Assembly (NCBI GenBank): GCA_946800325.1
Contig: OX326958.1
Coordinates: 73,281,264 to 73,345,263, forward strand
Source of the DNA: Luzula sylvatica
Lineage: Eukaryota > Streptophyta > Magnoliopsida > Poales > Juncaceae
Reading direction: 5' to 3'
Length of the DNA: 64,000 nt
This document shows positions 25,725 to 38,627 of the stretch, one piece after another. Position 1 is the first letter of the stretch. Every line of letters starts with the position of its first letter. A program made the position numbers and the translations under genes. The notes below the pieces were generated by a model. The model was not told where the DNA came from and did no database searches. It saw nothing but the letters and a program-made list of their open reading frames with translations.

Positions 25725-28521
25725 TTGAAGTCGTACGAAAAATAATCATTAATTGAAGACTAACACACACAAATTTCAATTTTTTGAAAAATTTCATAAA
25801 AATGCACAAACAGAAGTCGAACACCTTCAAAAAATTCAATTATGATTTTTTTTAAAAATAAGTTAAAATAGAAGTGCAACACAAGAAAAATACTCAATTT
25901 TCATGTCGTACTGAAAATACTCCGTAATTGAATTCTAACACACACAAATTTCATTTTTTTCAACAATTTCTTAAATATGCAAAAACTGAAGTTTAACACC
26001 TTCAAAAATTCAATTAAGATTTTTTTTTAAAAAAATATTAAAATTAAAGTGTAACACAAGAAAAATACTCAATTTTCATGTCGTACTCAAAATACTCGGT
26101 AATTGAAGACTAACACACACAAATTTCAATTTTTTCAAAAATTTCATAAAAATGGACAAACAGAAGTCTAACACCTTCAAAAAATTCAATTATGATATTT
26201 TATAAAAATATGTTAAAATTGAAGTGTAACACAAGAAAAATACTAAATTTTCATGTCTTACTCAAAATACTCCGTAATTCAAGGCTAACACACACAAATT
26301 TCATTTTTTTTCAAAATTTCATACAAATGTAAAAACAGAAGTCTAACAACTTCAAAAAATTCAATTATGATATTTTTTTTTAAATGTTAAAATTGAAGTG
26401 TAACACAAGAAAAATACTTCATTTTCATGTGGTACTGAAAATACTCCGTAATTGAAGACTAACACACAAATTTCATTTTTTTCAAAATTTTCTAAAAATT
26501 ATAAAAACAGAAGTCTAACACCTTCAAAAAATTCAGTTATGATATATTTTTTTTAAATGTTAAAATTGAAGTGTAACACAAGCTAAGTACTACATTTTCA
26601 TGTCGTACTAAAAATACTCAGTAATTGAAGACTAACACACACAAATTTCATTTTTTTCAACAATTTCTTAAAAAGGTAAAAACTGAAGTTTAACACCTTC
26701 AAAAATTCAATTAAGATATTCATTTTGAAAAATTTTAAATTAAAGTGTAGCACTAGAAAAATACTCAATTTTCATGCCGTACTCAAAATACTCGGTAATT
26801 GATGAATAACACACACAAATTTCAATTTTTTCAAAAATTTCATAAAAATGCACAAACAGAAGTCTAACACCTACAAAAAATTCGATTATGACATTTTTTT
26901 TTAAATATGTTAAAATTGAAGTGTAACACAAGAAAAATACTCAATTTTCATGTCGAACTGAAACTACTCCGTAATTGAAGACTAACACACACAAATTTTA
27001 TTTTTTTGCAAAATTTCATACAAATGGAGAAACAAAAGTCTAACACCTTCAAAAAATTCAATTATGATATTGTTTTTAAAAATGTTAAAATACAAGTGTA
27101 ACACAAGAAAAATACTACATTTTCATGTGGTACTGAAAATACTCCGTAATTGAAGACTAACACATACAAATTTAATTTTTTTTAAAAATTTCTTAAAAAT
27201 GCAAAAACTGATGTTTAACACCTTCAAAAAATTCAAATAAGATATTTGTTTAAAAAAATGTCCAAATTGAAGTGTAACACAAGAAAAATACTAAATTTTC
27301 ATGTCGTACTGAAAATACTCCGTAATTGAAGACTAACACACACAAATTTCATTTTTTTGCAAAATTTCATACAAATGTAAAAACAGAAGTCTAACAACTT
27401 CAAAAAATTCAATTATGATATTTTTTTTAGAAATGTTAAAATTGAAGTGTAACACAAGAAAAATACTTCATTTTCATGTGGTACTGAAAATACTCCGTAA
27501 TTGAAGACTAACACACACAAATTTCATTTTTTTCACAATTTTCTAAAAATTATAAAAACAGAAGTCTAACACCTTCAAAAAATTCAGTTATGATATTTTT
27601 TTTTAAAATGTTAAAATTGAAGTGTAACACAAGCTAAGTACTACATTTTCATGTCGTACTGAAAATACTCAGTAATTGAAGACTAACACACACAAATTTC
27701 ATTTTTTTCAACAATTTCTTAAAAAGGTAAAAACTGAAGTTTAACACCTTCAAAAATTCAATTAAGATATTCATTTTTAAAAATGTTAAATTAAAGTGTA
27801 ACACTAGAAAAATACTCAATTTTCGTGCCGTACTCAAAATACTCGGTAATTGAAGAATAACACACACAAATTTCAATTTTTTCAAAAATTTCATAAAAAT
27901 GCACAAACAGAAGTCTAACACCTTCCAAATATTCAATTATGATATTTATTAAAAATATGTTAAAATTGAAGTGTAACACAAGAAAAATACTCAATTTTGA
28001 AGTCGTACGAAAAATAATCATTAATTGAAGACTAACACACACAAATTTCAATTTTTTGAAAAATTTCATAAAAATGCACAAACAGAAGTCGAACACCTTC
28101 AAAAAATTCAATTATGATATTTTTTTAAAAATAAGTGAAAATAGAAGTGCAACACAAGCAAAATACTCAATTTTCATGTCGTACTGAAAATACTCCGTAA
28201 TTGAAGACTAACACACACAAATTTCATTTTTTTCAACAATTTCTTAAAAAGGTAAAAACTGAAGTTTAACACCTTCAAAAATTCAATTAAGATATTCATT
28301 TTTAAAAATGTTAAATTGAAGTGTAACACTGGAAAAATACTCAATTTTCATGCCGTACTCAAAATACTCGGTAATTGAAGAATAACACACACAAATTTCA
28401 ATTTTTTCAAAAATTTCACAAAAATGCACAAACAGAAGTCTAACACCTTCCAAATATTCAATTATGATATTTATTAAAAATATGTTAAAATTGAAGTGTA
28501 ACACAAGAAAAATACTCAATT
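25725..28521 (+). repeat. 16-monomer HOR copy (2,797 bp)
   Basis: Marker spacing is 2,272 + 525 bp, the same length as the preceding copy; EcoRI site at 25930. Small private changes include AAATTTTAAATTAAAG near 26730, ATACAAGTG near 27090 and TTTTCGTGCCG near 27823. Confidence 0.85.
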
Positions 28522-29744
28522 TTGAAGTCGTACGAAAAATAATCATTAATTGAAGACTAACACACACAAATTTCAATTTTTTGAAAAATTTCATAAAAAT
28601 GCACAAACAGAAGTCGAACACCTTCAAAAAATTCAATTATGATTTTTTTTAAAAATAAGTTAAAATAGAAGTGCAACACAAGAAAAATACTCAATTTTCA
28701 TGTCGTACTGAAAATACTCCGTAATTGAATTCTAACACACACAAATTTCATTTTTTTCAACAATTTCTTAAATATGCAAAAACTGAAGTTTAACACCTTC
28801 AAAAATTCAATTAAGATTTTTTTTTAAAAAAATATTAAAATTAAAGTGTAACACAAGAAAAATACTCAATTTTCATGTCGTACTCAAAATACTCGGTAAT
28901 TGAAGACTAACACACACAAATTTCAATTTTTTCAAAAATTTCATAAAAATGGACAAACAGAAGTCTAACACCTTCAAAAAATTCAATTATGATATTTTAT
29001 AAAAATATGTTAAAATTGAAGTGTAACACAAGAAAAATACTAAATTTTCATGTCTTACTCAAAATACTCCGTAATTCAAGGCTAACACACACAAATTTCA
29101 TTTTTTTGCAAAATTTCATACAAATGTAAAAACAGAAGTCTAACAACTTCAAAAAATTCAATTATGATATTTTTTTTTAAATGTTAAAATTGAAGTGTAA
29201 CACAAGAAAAATACTTCATTTTCATGTGGTACTGAAAATACTCCGTAATTGAAGACTAACACACACAAATTTCATTTTTTTCAAAATTTTCTAAAAATTA
29301 TAAAAACAGAAGTCTAGCACCTTCAAAAAATCCAGTTATGATATTTTTTTTTTAAATGTTAAAATTGAAGTGTAACACAAGCTAAGTACTACATTTTCAT
29401 GTCGTACTGAAAATACTCAGTAATTGAAGATAAACACACACAAATTTCATTTTTTTCAACAATTTCTTAAAAAGGTAAAAACTGAAGTTTAACACCATCA
29501 AAAATTCAATTAAGATATTCATTTTTAAAAATGTTAAATTAAAGTGTAACACTAGAAAAATACTCAATTTTCATGCCGTACTCCAAATACTCGGTAATTG
29601 AAGAATAACACACACAAATTTCAATTTTTTCAAAAATTTCATAAAAATGCACAAACAGAAGTCTAACACCTTCCGAATATTCAATTATGATATTTATTAA
29701 AAATATGTTAAAATTGAAGTGTAATACAAGAAAAATACTCAATT
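28522..29744 (+). repeat. 7-monomer segment leaving the 16-mer block
   Basis: It starts like a 16-mer (EcoRI site at 28727) and continues through CTAAATTTTCATGTCTTAC, CTTCATTTTC, AAGCTAAGTAC and CACTAG monomers, then reaches the next TTGAAGTCG marker after only 1,223 bp. The same 7-monomer path is one part of every 20-mer HOR (1,221-1,222 bp), so this is the bridge between the two HOR families. Confidence 0.7.
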
Positions 29745-31304
29745 TTGAAGTCGTACGAAAAATAATCATTAATTGAAGACTAACACACACAAATTTCAAT
29801 TTTTTGAAAAATTTCATAAAAATGCACAAACAGAAGTCGAACACCTTCAAAAAATTCAATTATGATATTTTTTTAAAAATAAGTGAAAATAGAAGTGCAA
29901 CACAAGCAAAATACTCATTTTTCATGTCGTACAGAAAATACTCCGTAATTGAAGACTAACACACACAAATTTCATTTTTTTCAACAATTTCTTAAATATG
30001 CAAATACTGAAGTTTAACACCTTCAAAAATTCAATTAAGATTTTTTTTTAAAAAAATGTTAAAATTAAAGTGTAACACAAAAAAAATACTCAATTTTCAT
30101 GTCGTACTCAAAATACTCGGTAATTGAAGACTAACACACACAAATTTCAATTTTTTCAAAAATTTCATAAAAATCGACAAACAGAAGTCTAACACCTTCA
30201 AAAAATTAAATTATTATATTTTATAAAAATAAGTTAAAATAGAAGTGTAACACAAGAAAAATACTCAATTTTCATATCTTACTAAAAATACTCCGTAATT
30301 GAAGACTAACACACACAAATTTCATTTTTTTCAACAATTTCTTAAAAATGGAAAAACTGAAGTTTAACATCTTCAAAAATTCAAAAATTCAATTATGATA
30401 TTTTTTAAAAATAAGTTAAAATAGAAGTGCAACACAAGAACAATACTCAATTTTCATGTCGTATTGAAAATACTCCGTAATTGAAGACTAACACACAAAA
30501 ATTTCATTTTTTTCAACAATTTCTTAAATATGCAAAAACTGAAGTTTAACACCTTCAAAAATTCAATTAAGATTTGTTTTTTTAAAAATATTAAAATTAA
30601 AGTGTAACACAAGAAAAATACTCAATTTTCATGTCGTACTCAAAATACTCGGTAATTGAAGACTAACACACACAAATTTCAATTTTTTCAAAAATTTCAT
30701 AAAAATGGACAAACAGAAGTCTAACACCTTCAAAAAATTCAATTATGATATTTTTTAAAAATATGTTAAAATTGAAGTGTAACACAAGAAAAATACTCAA
30801 TTTTCATGTCTTACTCAAAATACTCCGTAATTCAAGACTAACACACACAAATTTCATTTTTTTGGAAAATTTCATACAAATGTAAAAACAGAAGTCTAAC
30901 AACTTCAAAAAATTCAATTATGATATTTTTTTTAAAAATGTTAAAATTGAAGTGTAACACAAGAAAAATACTTCATTTTCATGTGGTACTAAAAATACTC
31001 CGTAATTGAAGACTAACACACAAATTTCATTTTTTTCAAAATTTTCTAAAAATTATAAAAACAGAAGTCTAACACCTTCAAAAAATTCAGTTATGATATT
31101 TTTTTTTAAAATGTTAAAATTGAAGTGTAACACAAGCTAAATACTACATTTTCATGTCGTACTGAAAAAACTCAGTAATTGAAGACTAACACACACAAAT
31201 TTCATTTTTTTCAACAATTTCTTAAAAAGGTAAAAACTGAAGTTTAACACCTTCAAAAATTCAAAAATATGTTAAAAGTGAAGTGAACACAAGAAAAATA
31301 AATT
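29745..31304 (+). repeat. Irregular segment, about 9 monomers
   Basis: Marker spacing is 1,560 bp, some 15 bp short of nine full units. It includes a small tandem duplication of TTCAAAAA near 30375 and ends in a damaged monomer at 31258-31304 where GTTAAAAGTGAAGTGAACAC and AAAAATAAATTTTGAAG replace the usual sequence. It has no exact counterpart elsewhere in the window. Confidence 0.65.
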
Positions 31305-33928
31305 TTGAAGTCGTACGAAAAATAATCATTAATTGAAGACTAACACACACAAATTTCAATTTTTTGAAAAATTTCATAAAAATGCACAAACAGAAGTCGA
31401 ACACCTTCAAAAAATTCAATTAATGTATTTTTTTAAAAATAAGTGAAAATAGAAGTGCAACACAAGCAAAATACTCAATTTTCATGTCGTACTGAAAATA
31501 CTCCGTAATTGAAGACTAACACACACAAATTTCATTTTTTTCAACAATTTCTTAAATATGCAAAAACTGAAGTTTAACACATTCAAAAATTCAATTAAGA
31601 TTTTTTTTTTAAAAAATGTGAAAATTAAAGTGTAACACAAGAAAAATACTCAATTTTCATGTCGTACTCAAAATACTCGATAATTGAAGACTAACACACA
31701 CAAATTTCAATTTTTTCAAAAATTTCATAAAAATGGACAAACAGAAGTCTAACACCTTCAAAAAATTCAATTATGATATTTTTTAAAAATATGTTAAAAT
31801 TGAAGTGTAACACAAGAAAAATACTCAATTTTCATATCTTACTCAAAATACTCCGTAATTCAAGACTAACACACACAAATTTTATTTTTTTCAAAAATTT
31901 CTTAAAAATGCAAAAACAGAAGTCTAACGCCTTCAAAAAATTCAATTATGATATTTTTTTTTTAAAATGTTGAAATTGAATCGTCACACAAGCAAAATAC
32001 TACATGTTCATGTCGTACTGTAAATACTCCGTAATTGAAGACTAACACACACAAATTTCAATTTTTTCAAAAATTTCATAAAATTGAACAAACAGAAGTC
32101 GAACACCTTCAAAAAATTAAATTATTATATTTTATAAAAATAAGTTAAAATAGAAGTGTAACACAAGAAAAATACTCAATTTTCATGTCGTACTAAAAAT
32201 ACTCCGTAATTCAAGACTAACACACACAAATTTCATTTTTTTCAACAATTTCTAAAAATGCAAAAACTGAAGTTTAACATCTTCAAAAATTCAATTATGA
32301 TTTTTTTTTTTAAAATGTCAAAATTAAAGTGTAATACAAGAAAAATACTCAATTTTCACGTCGTACTCAAAATACTCGGTAATTGAAGACTAACACACAC
32401 AAATTTCAATTTTTTCAAAAATTTCATAAAAATGGACAAACAAAAGTCTAACACCTTCAAAAAATTCAATTATGACATTTTTTTTAAATATGTTTAAATT
32501 GAAGTGTAACACAAGAAAAATACTCAATTTTCATGTCGAACTGAAACTACTCCGTAATTGAAGACTAACACACACAAATTTTATTTTTTTTCAAAATTTC
32601 ATAGAAATGTAGAAACAAAAGTCTAACACCTTCAAAAAATTCAATTATGACATTTTTTTTAAATATGTTCAAATTGAAGTGTAACACCAGAAAAATACTC
32701 AATTTTCATGTCGAACTGAAACTACTCCGTAATTGAAGACTAACACACACAAATTTCATTTTTTTCAACAATTTCTTCAAAATGCAAAAACTGAAGTTTA
32801 ACATCTTCAAAAATTCAATTAAGATTTTTTTTTTTTAAAATGTCAAAATTAAAGTGTAATACAAGAAAAATACTCAATTTTCACGTCGTACTCAAAATAC
32901 TCGGTAATTGAAGACTAACACACACAAATTTCAATTTTTTCAAAACTTTCATAAAAATGGACAAACAAAAGTCTAACACCTTCAAAAAATTCAATTATGA
33001 TATTTTTTTTAAAATGTTAAAATAGAAGTGTAACACAAGAAAAATACTACATTTTCATGTGGTACTGAAAATACTCCGTAATTGAAGACTAACACATACA
33101 AATTTCATTTTTTTTTTAAATTTCTTAAAAATGCAAAAACTGATGTATAACACCTTCAAAAAATTCAAATAAGATATTTGTTTAAAAAAATGTTCAAATT
33201 GAAGTGTAACACAAGAAAAATACTAAATTTTCATGTCGTACTGAAAATACTCCATAATTGAAGACTAACACACACAAATTTCATTTTTTTGCAAAATTTC
33301 ATACAAATGTTAAAACAGAAGTCTAACAACTTCAAAAAATTCAATTATGATATTTTTTTTAAAAATGTTAAAATTGAAGTGTAACACAAGAAAAATACTT
33401 CATTTTCATGTGGTACTGAAAATACTCCGTAATTGAAGACTAACACACACAAATTTCATTTTTTTCAAAATTTTCTAAAAATTATAAAAACAGAAGTATA
33501 ACACCTTCAAAAAATTCAGTTATGATATTTTTTTTTTAAATTTTAAAATTGAAGTGTAACACAAGCTAAATACTACATTTTCTTGTCGTACTGAAAAAAC
33601 TCAGTAATTGAAGACTAACACACACAAATTTCATTTTTTTCAACAATTTCTTAAAAAGGTAAAAACTGAAGTTTAACACCTTCAAAAATTCGATTAAGAT
33701 ATTCATTTTTGAAAATGTTAAATTAAAGTGTAACACTAGAAAAATACTCAATTTTCATGCCGTACTCAAAATACTCGGTAATTGAAGAATAACACACACA
33801 AATTTCAATTTTTTCAAAAATTTCACAAAAATGCACAAACAGAAGTCTAACACCTTCCAAATATTCAATTATGATATTTATTAAAAATATGTTAAAATTG
33901 AAGTGTAACACAAGAAAAATACTCAATT
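31305..33928 (+). repeat. 15-monomer variant of the 20-mer's 13-monomer segment
   Basis: Monomer order parallels 36354-38627, but the segment is 2,624 rather than ~2,274 bp. The two extra monomers lie at about 32.68-33.0 kb, where the GTGTAATACAAG monomer occurs twice (32329 and 32854) and the monomer at 32679 is a chimera of two types. Confidence 0.7.
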
Positions 33929-35132
33929 TTGAAGTCGTACGAAAAATAATCATTAATTGAAGACTAACACACACAAATTTCAATTTTTTGAAAAATTTCA
34001 TAAAAATGCACAAACAGAAGTCGAACACCTTCAAAAAATTCAATTATGATTTTTTTTAAAAATAAGTTAAAATAGAAGTGCAACACAAGAAAAATACTCA
34101 ATTTTCATGTCGTACTGAAAATACTCCGTAATTGAAGACTAACACACACAAATTTCATTTTTTTCAACAATTTCTTAAATATGCAAAAACTGAAGTTTAA
34201 CACCTTCAAAAATTCAATTAAGATTTTTTTTTAAAAAAATATTAAAATTAAAGTGTAACACAAGAAAAATACTCAATTTTCATGTCGTACTCCAAATACT
34301 CGGTAATTGAAGACTAACACACACAAATTTCGATTTTTTCAAAAATTTCATAAAAATGGACAAACAGAAGTCTAACACCATCGAAAAATTCCATTATGAT
34401 ATTTTTTAAAAATATGTTAAAATTGAAGTGTAACACAAGAAAAATACTAAATTTTCATGTCTTACTTAAAATACTCCGTAATTCAAGACTAACACACACA
34501 AATTTCATTTTTTTGCAAAATTTCATACAAATGTAAAAACAGAAGTCTAACAACTTCAAAAAATTCAATTATGATATTTTTTTTAAAAATGTTAAAATTG
34601 AAGTGTAACACAAGAAAAATACTTCATTTTCATGTGGTACTGAAAATACTCCGTAATTGAAGACTAACACACAAATTTCATTTTTTTCAAAATTTTCTAA
34701 AAATTATAAAAACAGAAGTCTAACACCTTCAAAAAATTCAGTTATGATATTTTTTTTTAAAATGTTAAAATTGAAGTGTAACACAAGCTAAGTACTACAT
34801 TTTCATGTCGTACTGAAAAAACTCAGTAATTGAAGACTAACACACACAAATTTCATTTTTTTCAACAATTTCTTAAAAAGGTAAAAACTGAACTTTAACA
34901 CCTTCAAAAATTCAATTAAGATATTCATTTTTAAAAATGTTAAATTAAAGTGTAGCACTAGAAAAATACTCAATTTTCATGCCGTACTCAAAATACTCGG
35001 TAATTGAAGAATAACACACACAAATTTCATAAAAATGCACAAACAGAAGTCTAACACCTTCCAAATATTCAATTATGATATTTATTAAAAATATGTTAAA
35101 ATTGAAGTGTAACACAAGAAAAATACTCAATT
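33929..35132 (+). repeat. 7-monomer segment with an 18-bp deletion
   Basis: It corresponds to the 7-monomer part of the 20-mer HOR but is 1,204 instead of ~1,221 bp. At 35021-35031 subunit B reads AAATTTCATAAAAATG; relatives have a second AAATTTCA 18 bp upstream, so the deletion runs between direct repeats. Confidence 0.75.
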
Positions 35133-38100
35133 TTGAAGTCGTACGAAAAATAATCATTAATTGAAGACTAACACACAGAAATTTCAATTTTTTGAAAAAA
35201 TTCATAAAAATGCACAAACAGAAGTCGGACACCTTCAAAAAATTCAATTATGATATTTTTTAAAAATAAGTTAAAATAGAAGTGCAACACAAGAAAAATA
35301 CTCAATTTTCATGTCGTATTGAAAATACTCCGTAATTGAAGACTAACACACACAAATTTCATTTTTTCAACAATTTCTTAAATATGCAAAAACTGAAGTT
35401 TAACACCTTCAAAAATTCAATTAAGATTTTTTTTTTTTAAAATATTAAAATTAAAGTGTAACACAAGAAAAATACTCAATTTTCATGTCGTACTCAAAAT
35501 ACTCGGTAATTGAAGACTAACACACACAAATTTCAATTTTTTCAAAAATTTCATAAAAATGGACAAACAGAAGTCTAACACCTTCAAAAAATTCAATTAT
35601 GATATTTTTTAAAAATATGTTAAAATTGAAGTGTAACACAAGAAAAATACTCAATTTTCATGTCTTACTCAAAATACTCCGTAATTCAAGACTAACACAC
35701 ACAAATTTCATTTTTTTGGAAAATTTCTTACAAATGTAAAAACAGAAGTCTAACAACTTCAAAAAATTCAATTATGATATTTTTTTTAAAAATGTTAAAA
35801 TTGAAGTGTAACACAAGAAAAATACTTCATTTTCATGTGGTACTGAAAATACTCCGTAATTGAAGACTAACACACAAATTTCATTTTTTTCAAAATGTTC
35901 TAAAAATTATAAAAACAGAAGTCTAACACCTTCAAAAAATTCAGTTATGATATTTTTTTTTAAAATGTTAAAATTGAAGTGTAACACAAGCTAAATACTA
36001 CATTTTCATGTCGTACTGAAAAAACTCAGTAATTGAAGACTAACACACATAAATTTCATTTTTTAAAACAATTTTTTAAAAAGGTAAAAACTGAAGTTTA
36101 ACACCTTCAAAAATTCAATTAAGATATTCATTTTTAAAAATGTTAAATTAAAGTGTAGCACTAGAAAAATACTCAATTTTCATGCCGTACTCAAAATACT
36201 CGGTAATTGAAGAATAACACACACAAATTTCAATTTTTTCAAAAATTTCATAAAAATGCACAAACAGAAGTCTAACACCTTCCAAATATTAAATTATGAT
36301 ATTTATTAAAAATATGTTAAAATTGAAGTGTAACACAAGAAAAATACTCAATTTTGAAGTCGTACGAAAAATAATCATTAATTGAAGACTGACACACACA
36401 AATTTCAATTTTTTGAAAAATTTAATAAAAATGCACAAACAGAAGTCGAACACCTTCAAAAAATTCAATTATGATATTTTTTAAAAATAAGTTAAAATAG
36501 AAGTGCAACACAAGAAAAATACTCAATTTTCATATCGTACTGAAAATACTCCGTAATTGAAGACTAACACACACAAATTTCATTTTTTTCAACAATTTCT
36601 TAAATATGCAAAAACTGAAGTTTAACACCTTCAAAAATTCAATTAAGATTTTTTTTTTTAAAAATGTTAAAATTAAAGTGCAACACAAGAAAAATACTCA
36701 ATTTTCATGTCGTACTCAAAATACTCGGTAATTGAAGACTAACACACACAAATTTCAATTTTTTCAAAAATTTCATAAAAATGGACAAACAGAAGTCTAA
36801 CACCTTCAAAAATTCAATTATGATATTTTTTAAAAATATGTTAAAATTGAAGTGTAACACAAGAAAAATACTCAATTTTCATGTCTTACTCAAAATACTC
36901 CGTAATTCAAGACTAACACACACAAATTTTATTTTTTTCAAAAATTTCTTAAAAATGCAAAAACAGAAGTCTAACACCTTCAAAAAATTCAATTATGATA
37001 TTTTTTTTTTTAAATGTTGAAATTGAAGCGTAACACAAACAAAATACTACATGTTCATGTCGTACTGTAAATACTCCGTAATTGAAGACTAACACACACA
37101 AATTTCAATTTTTTCAAAACTTTCATAAAAATGCACAAACAGAAGTCGAACACCTTCAAAAAATTAAATTATTATATTTTATAAAAATAAGTTAAAATAG
37201 AAGTGTAACACAAGAAAAATACTCAATTTTCATGTCGTACTAAAAATACTCCGTAATTGAAGACTAACACACACAAATTTCATTTTTTTCAACAATTTCT
37301 TAAAAATGCAAAAACTGAAGTTTAACATCTTCAAAAATTCAATTAAGATTTTTTTTTTTTAAAATGTCAAAATTAAAGTGTAATACAAGAAAAATACTCA
37401 ATTTTCACGTCGTACTCAAAATACTCGGTAATTGAAGACTAACACACACAAATTTCAATTTTTTCCAAAATTTCATAAAAATGGACAAACAAAAGTCTAA
37501 CACCTTCAAAAAATTCAATTATGACATTTTTTTTAAATATGTTAAAATTGAAGTGTAACACAAGAAAAATACTCAATTTTCATGTCGAACTGAAACTACT
37601 CCGTAATTGAAGATTAACACACACAAATTTTATTTTTTTTCAAAATTTCATAGAAATGTAGAAACAAAAGTCTAACACCTTCAAAAAATTCAATTATGAT
37701 ATTTTTTTTAAAATGTTAAAATAGAAGTGTAACACAAGAAAAATACTACATTTTCATGTGGTACTGAAAATACTCCGTAATTGAAGACTAACACATACAA
37801 ATTTCATTTTTTTTTAAAATTTCTTAAAAATGCAAAAACTGATGTATAACACCTTCAAAAAATTCAAATAAGATATTTGTTTAAAAAAATGTTCAAATTG
37901 AAGTGTAACACAAGAAAAATCCTAAATTTTTATGTCGTACTGAAAATACTCCATAATTGAAGACTAACACACACAAATTTCATTTTTTTGCAAAATTTCA
38001 TACAAATGTTAAAACAGAAGTCTAACAACTTCAAAAAATTCAATTATGATATTTTTTTTAAAAATGTTAAAATTGAAGTGTAACACAAGAAAAATACTTC

Positions 38101-38627
38101 ATTTTCATGTGGTACTGAAAATACTCCGTAATTGAAGACTAACACACACAAATTTCATTTTTTTCAAAATTTTCTAAAAATTATAAAAACAGAAGTCTAA
38201 CACCTTCAAAAAATTCAGTTATCATATTTTTTTTTTTAATTTTAAAATTGAAGTGTAACACAAGCTAAATACTACATTTTCATGTCGTACTGAAAAAACT
38301 CAGTAATTGAAGACTAACACACACAAATTTCATTTTTTTCAACAATTTCTTAAAAAGGTAAAAACTGAAGTTTAACGCCTTCAAAAATTCAATTAAGATA
38401 TTCATTTTTAAAAATGTTAAATTAAAGTGTAACACTAGAAAAATACTCAATTTTCATGCCGTACTCAAAATACTCGGTAATTGAAGAATAACACACACAA
38501 ATTTCAATTTTTTCAAAAATTTCATAAAAATGCACAAACAGAAGTCTAACACCTTCCAAATATTCTATTATGATATTTATTAAAAATATGTTAAAATTGA
38601 AGTGTAACACAAGAAAAATACTCAATT
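35133..38627 (+). repeat. 20-monomer HOR copy 1 (3,495 bp)
   Basis: Marker spacing is 1,221 + 2,274 bp (7 + 13 monomers). It shares GAAGTCGGACACC and ACACAGAAATTTC with later copies but lacks the TTCTATTATG / AATTGTAGAC pair at its start (35.1 kb); that pair appears at the 38.6 kb boundary. Confidence 0.85.
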
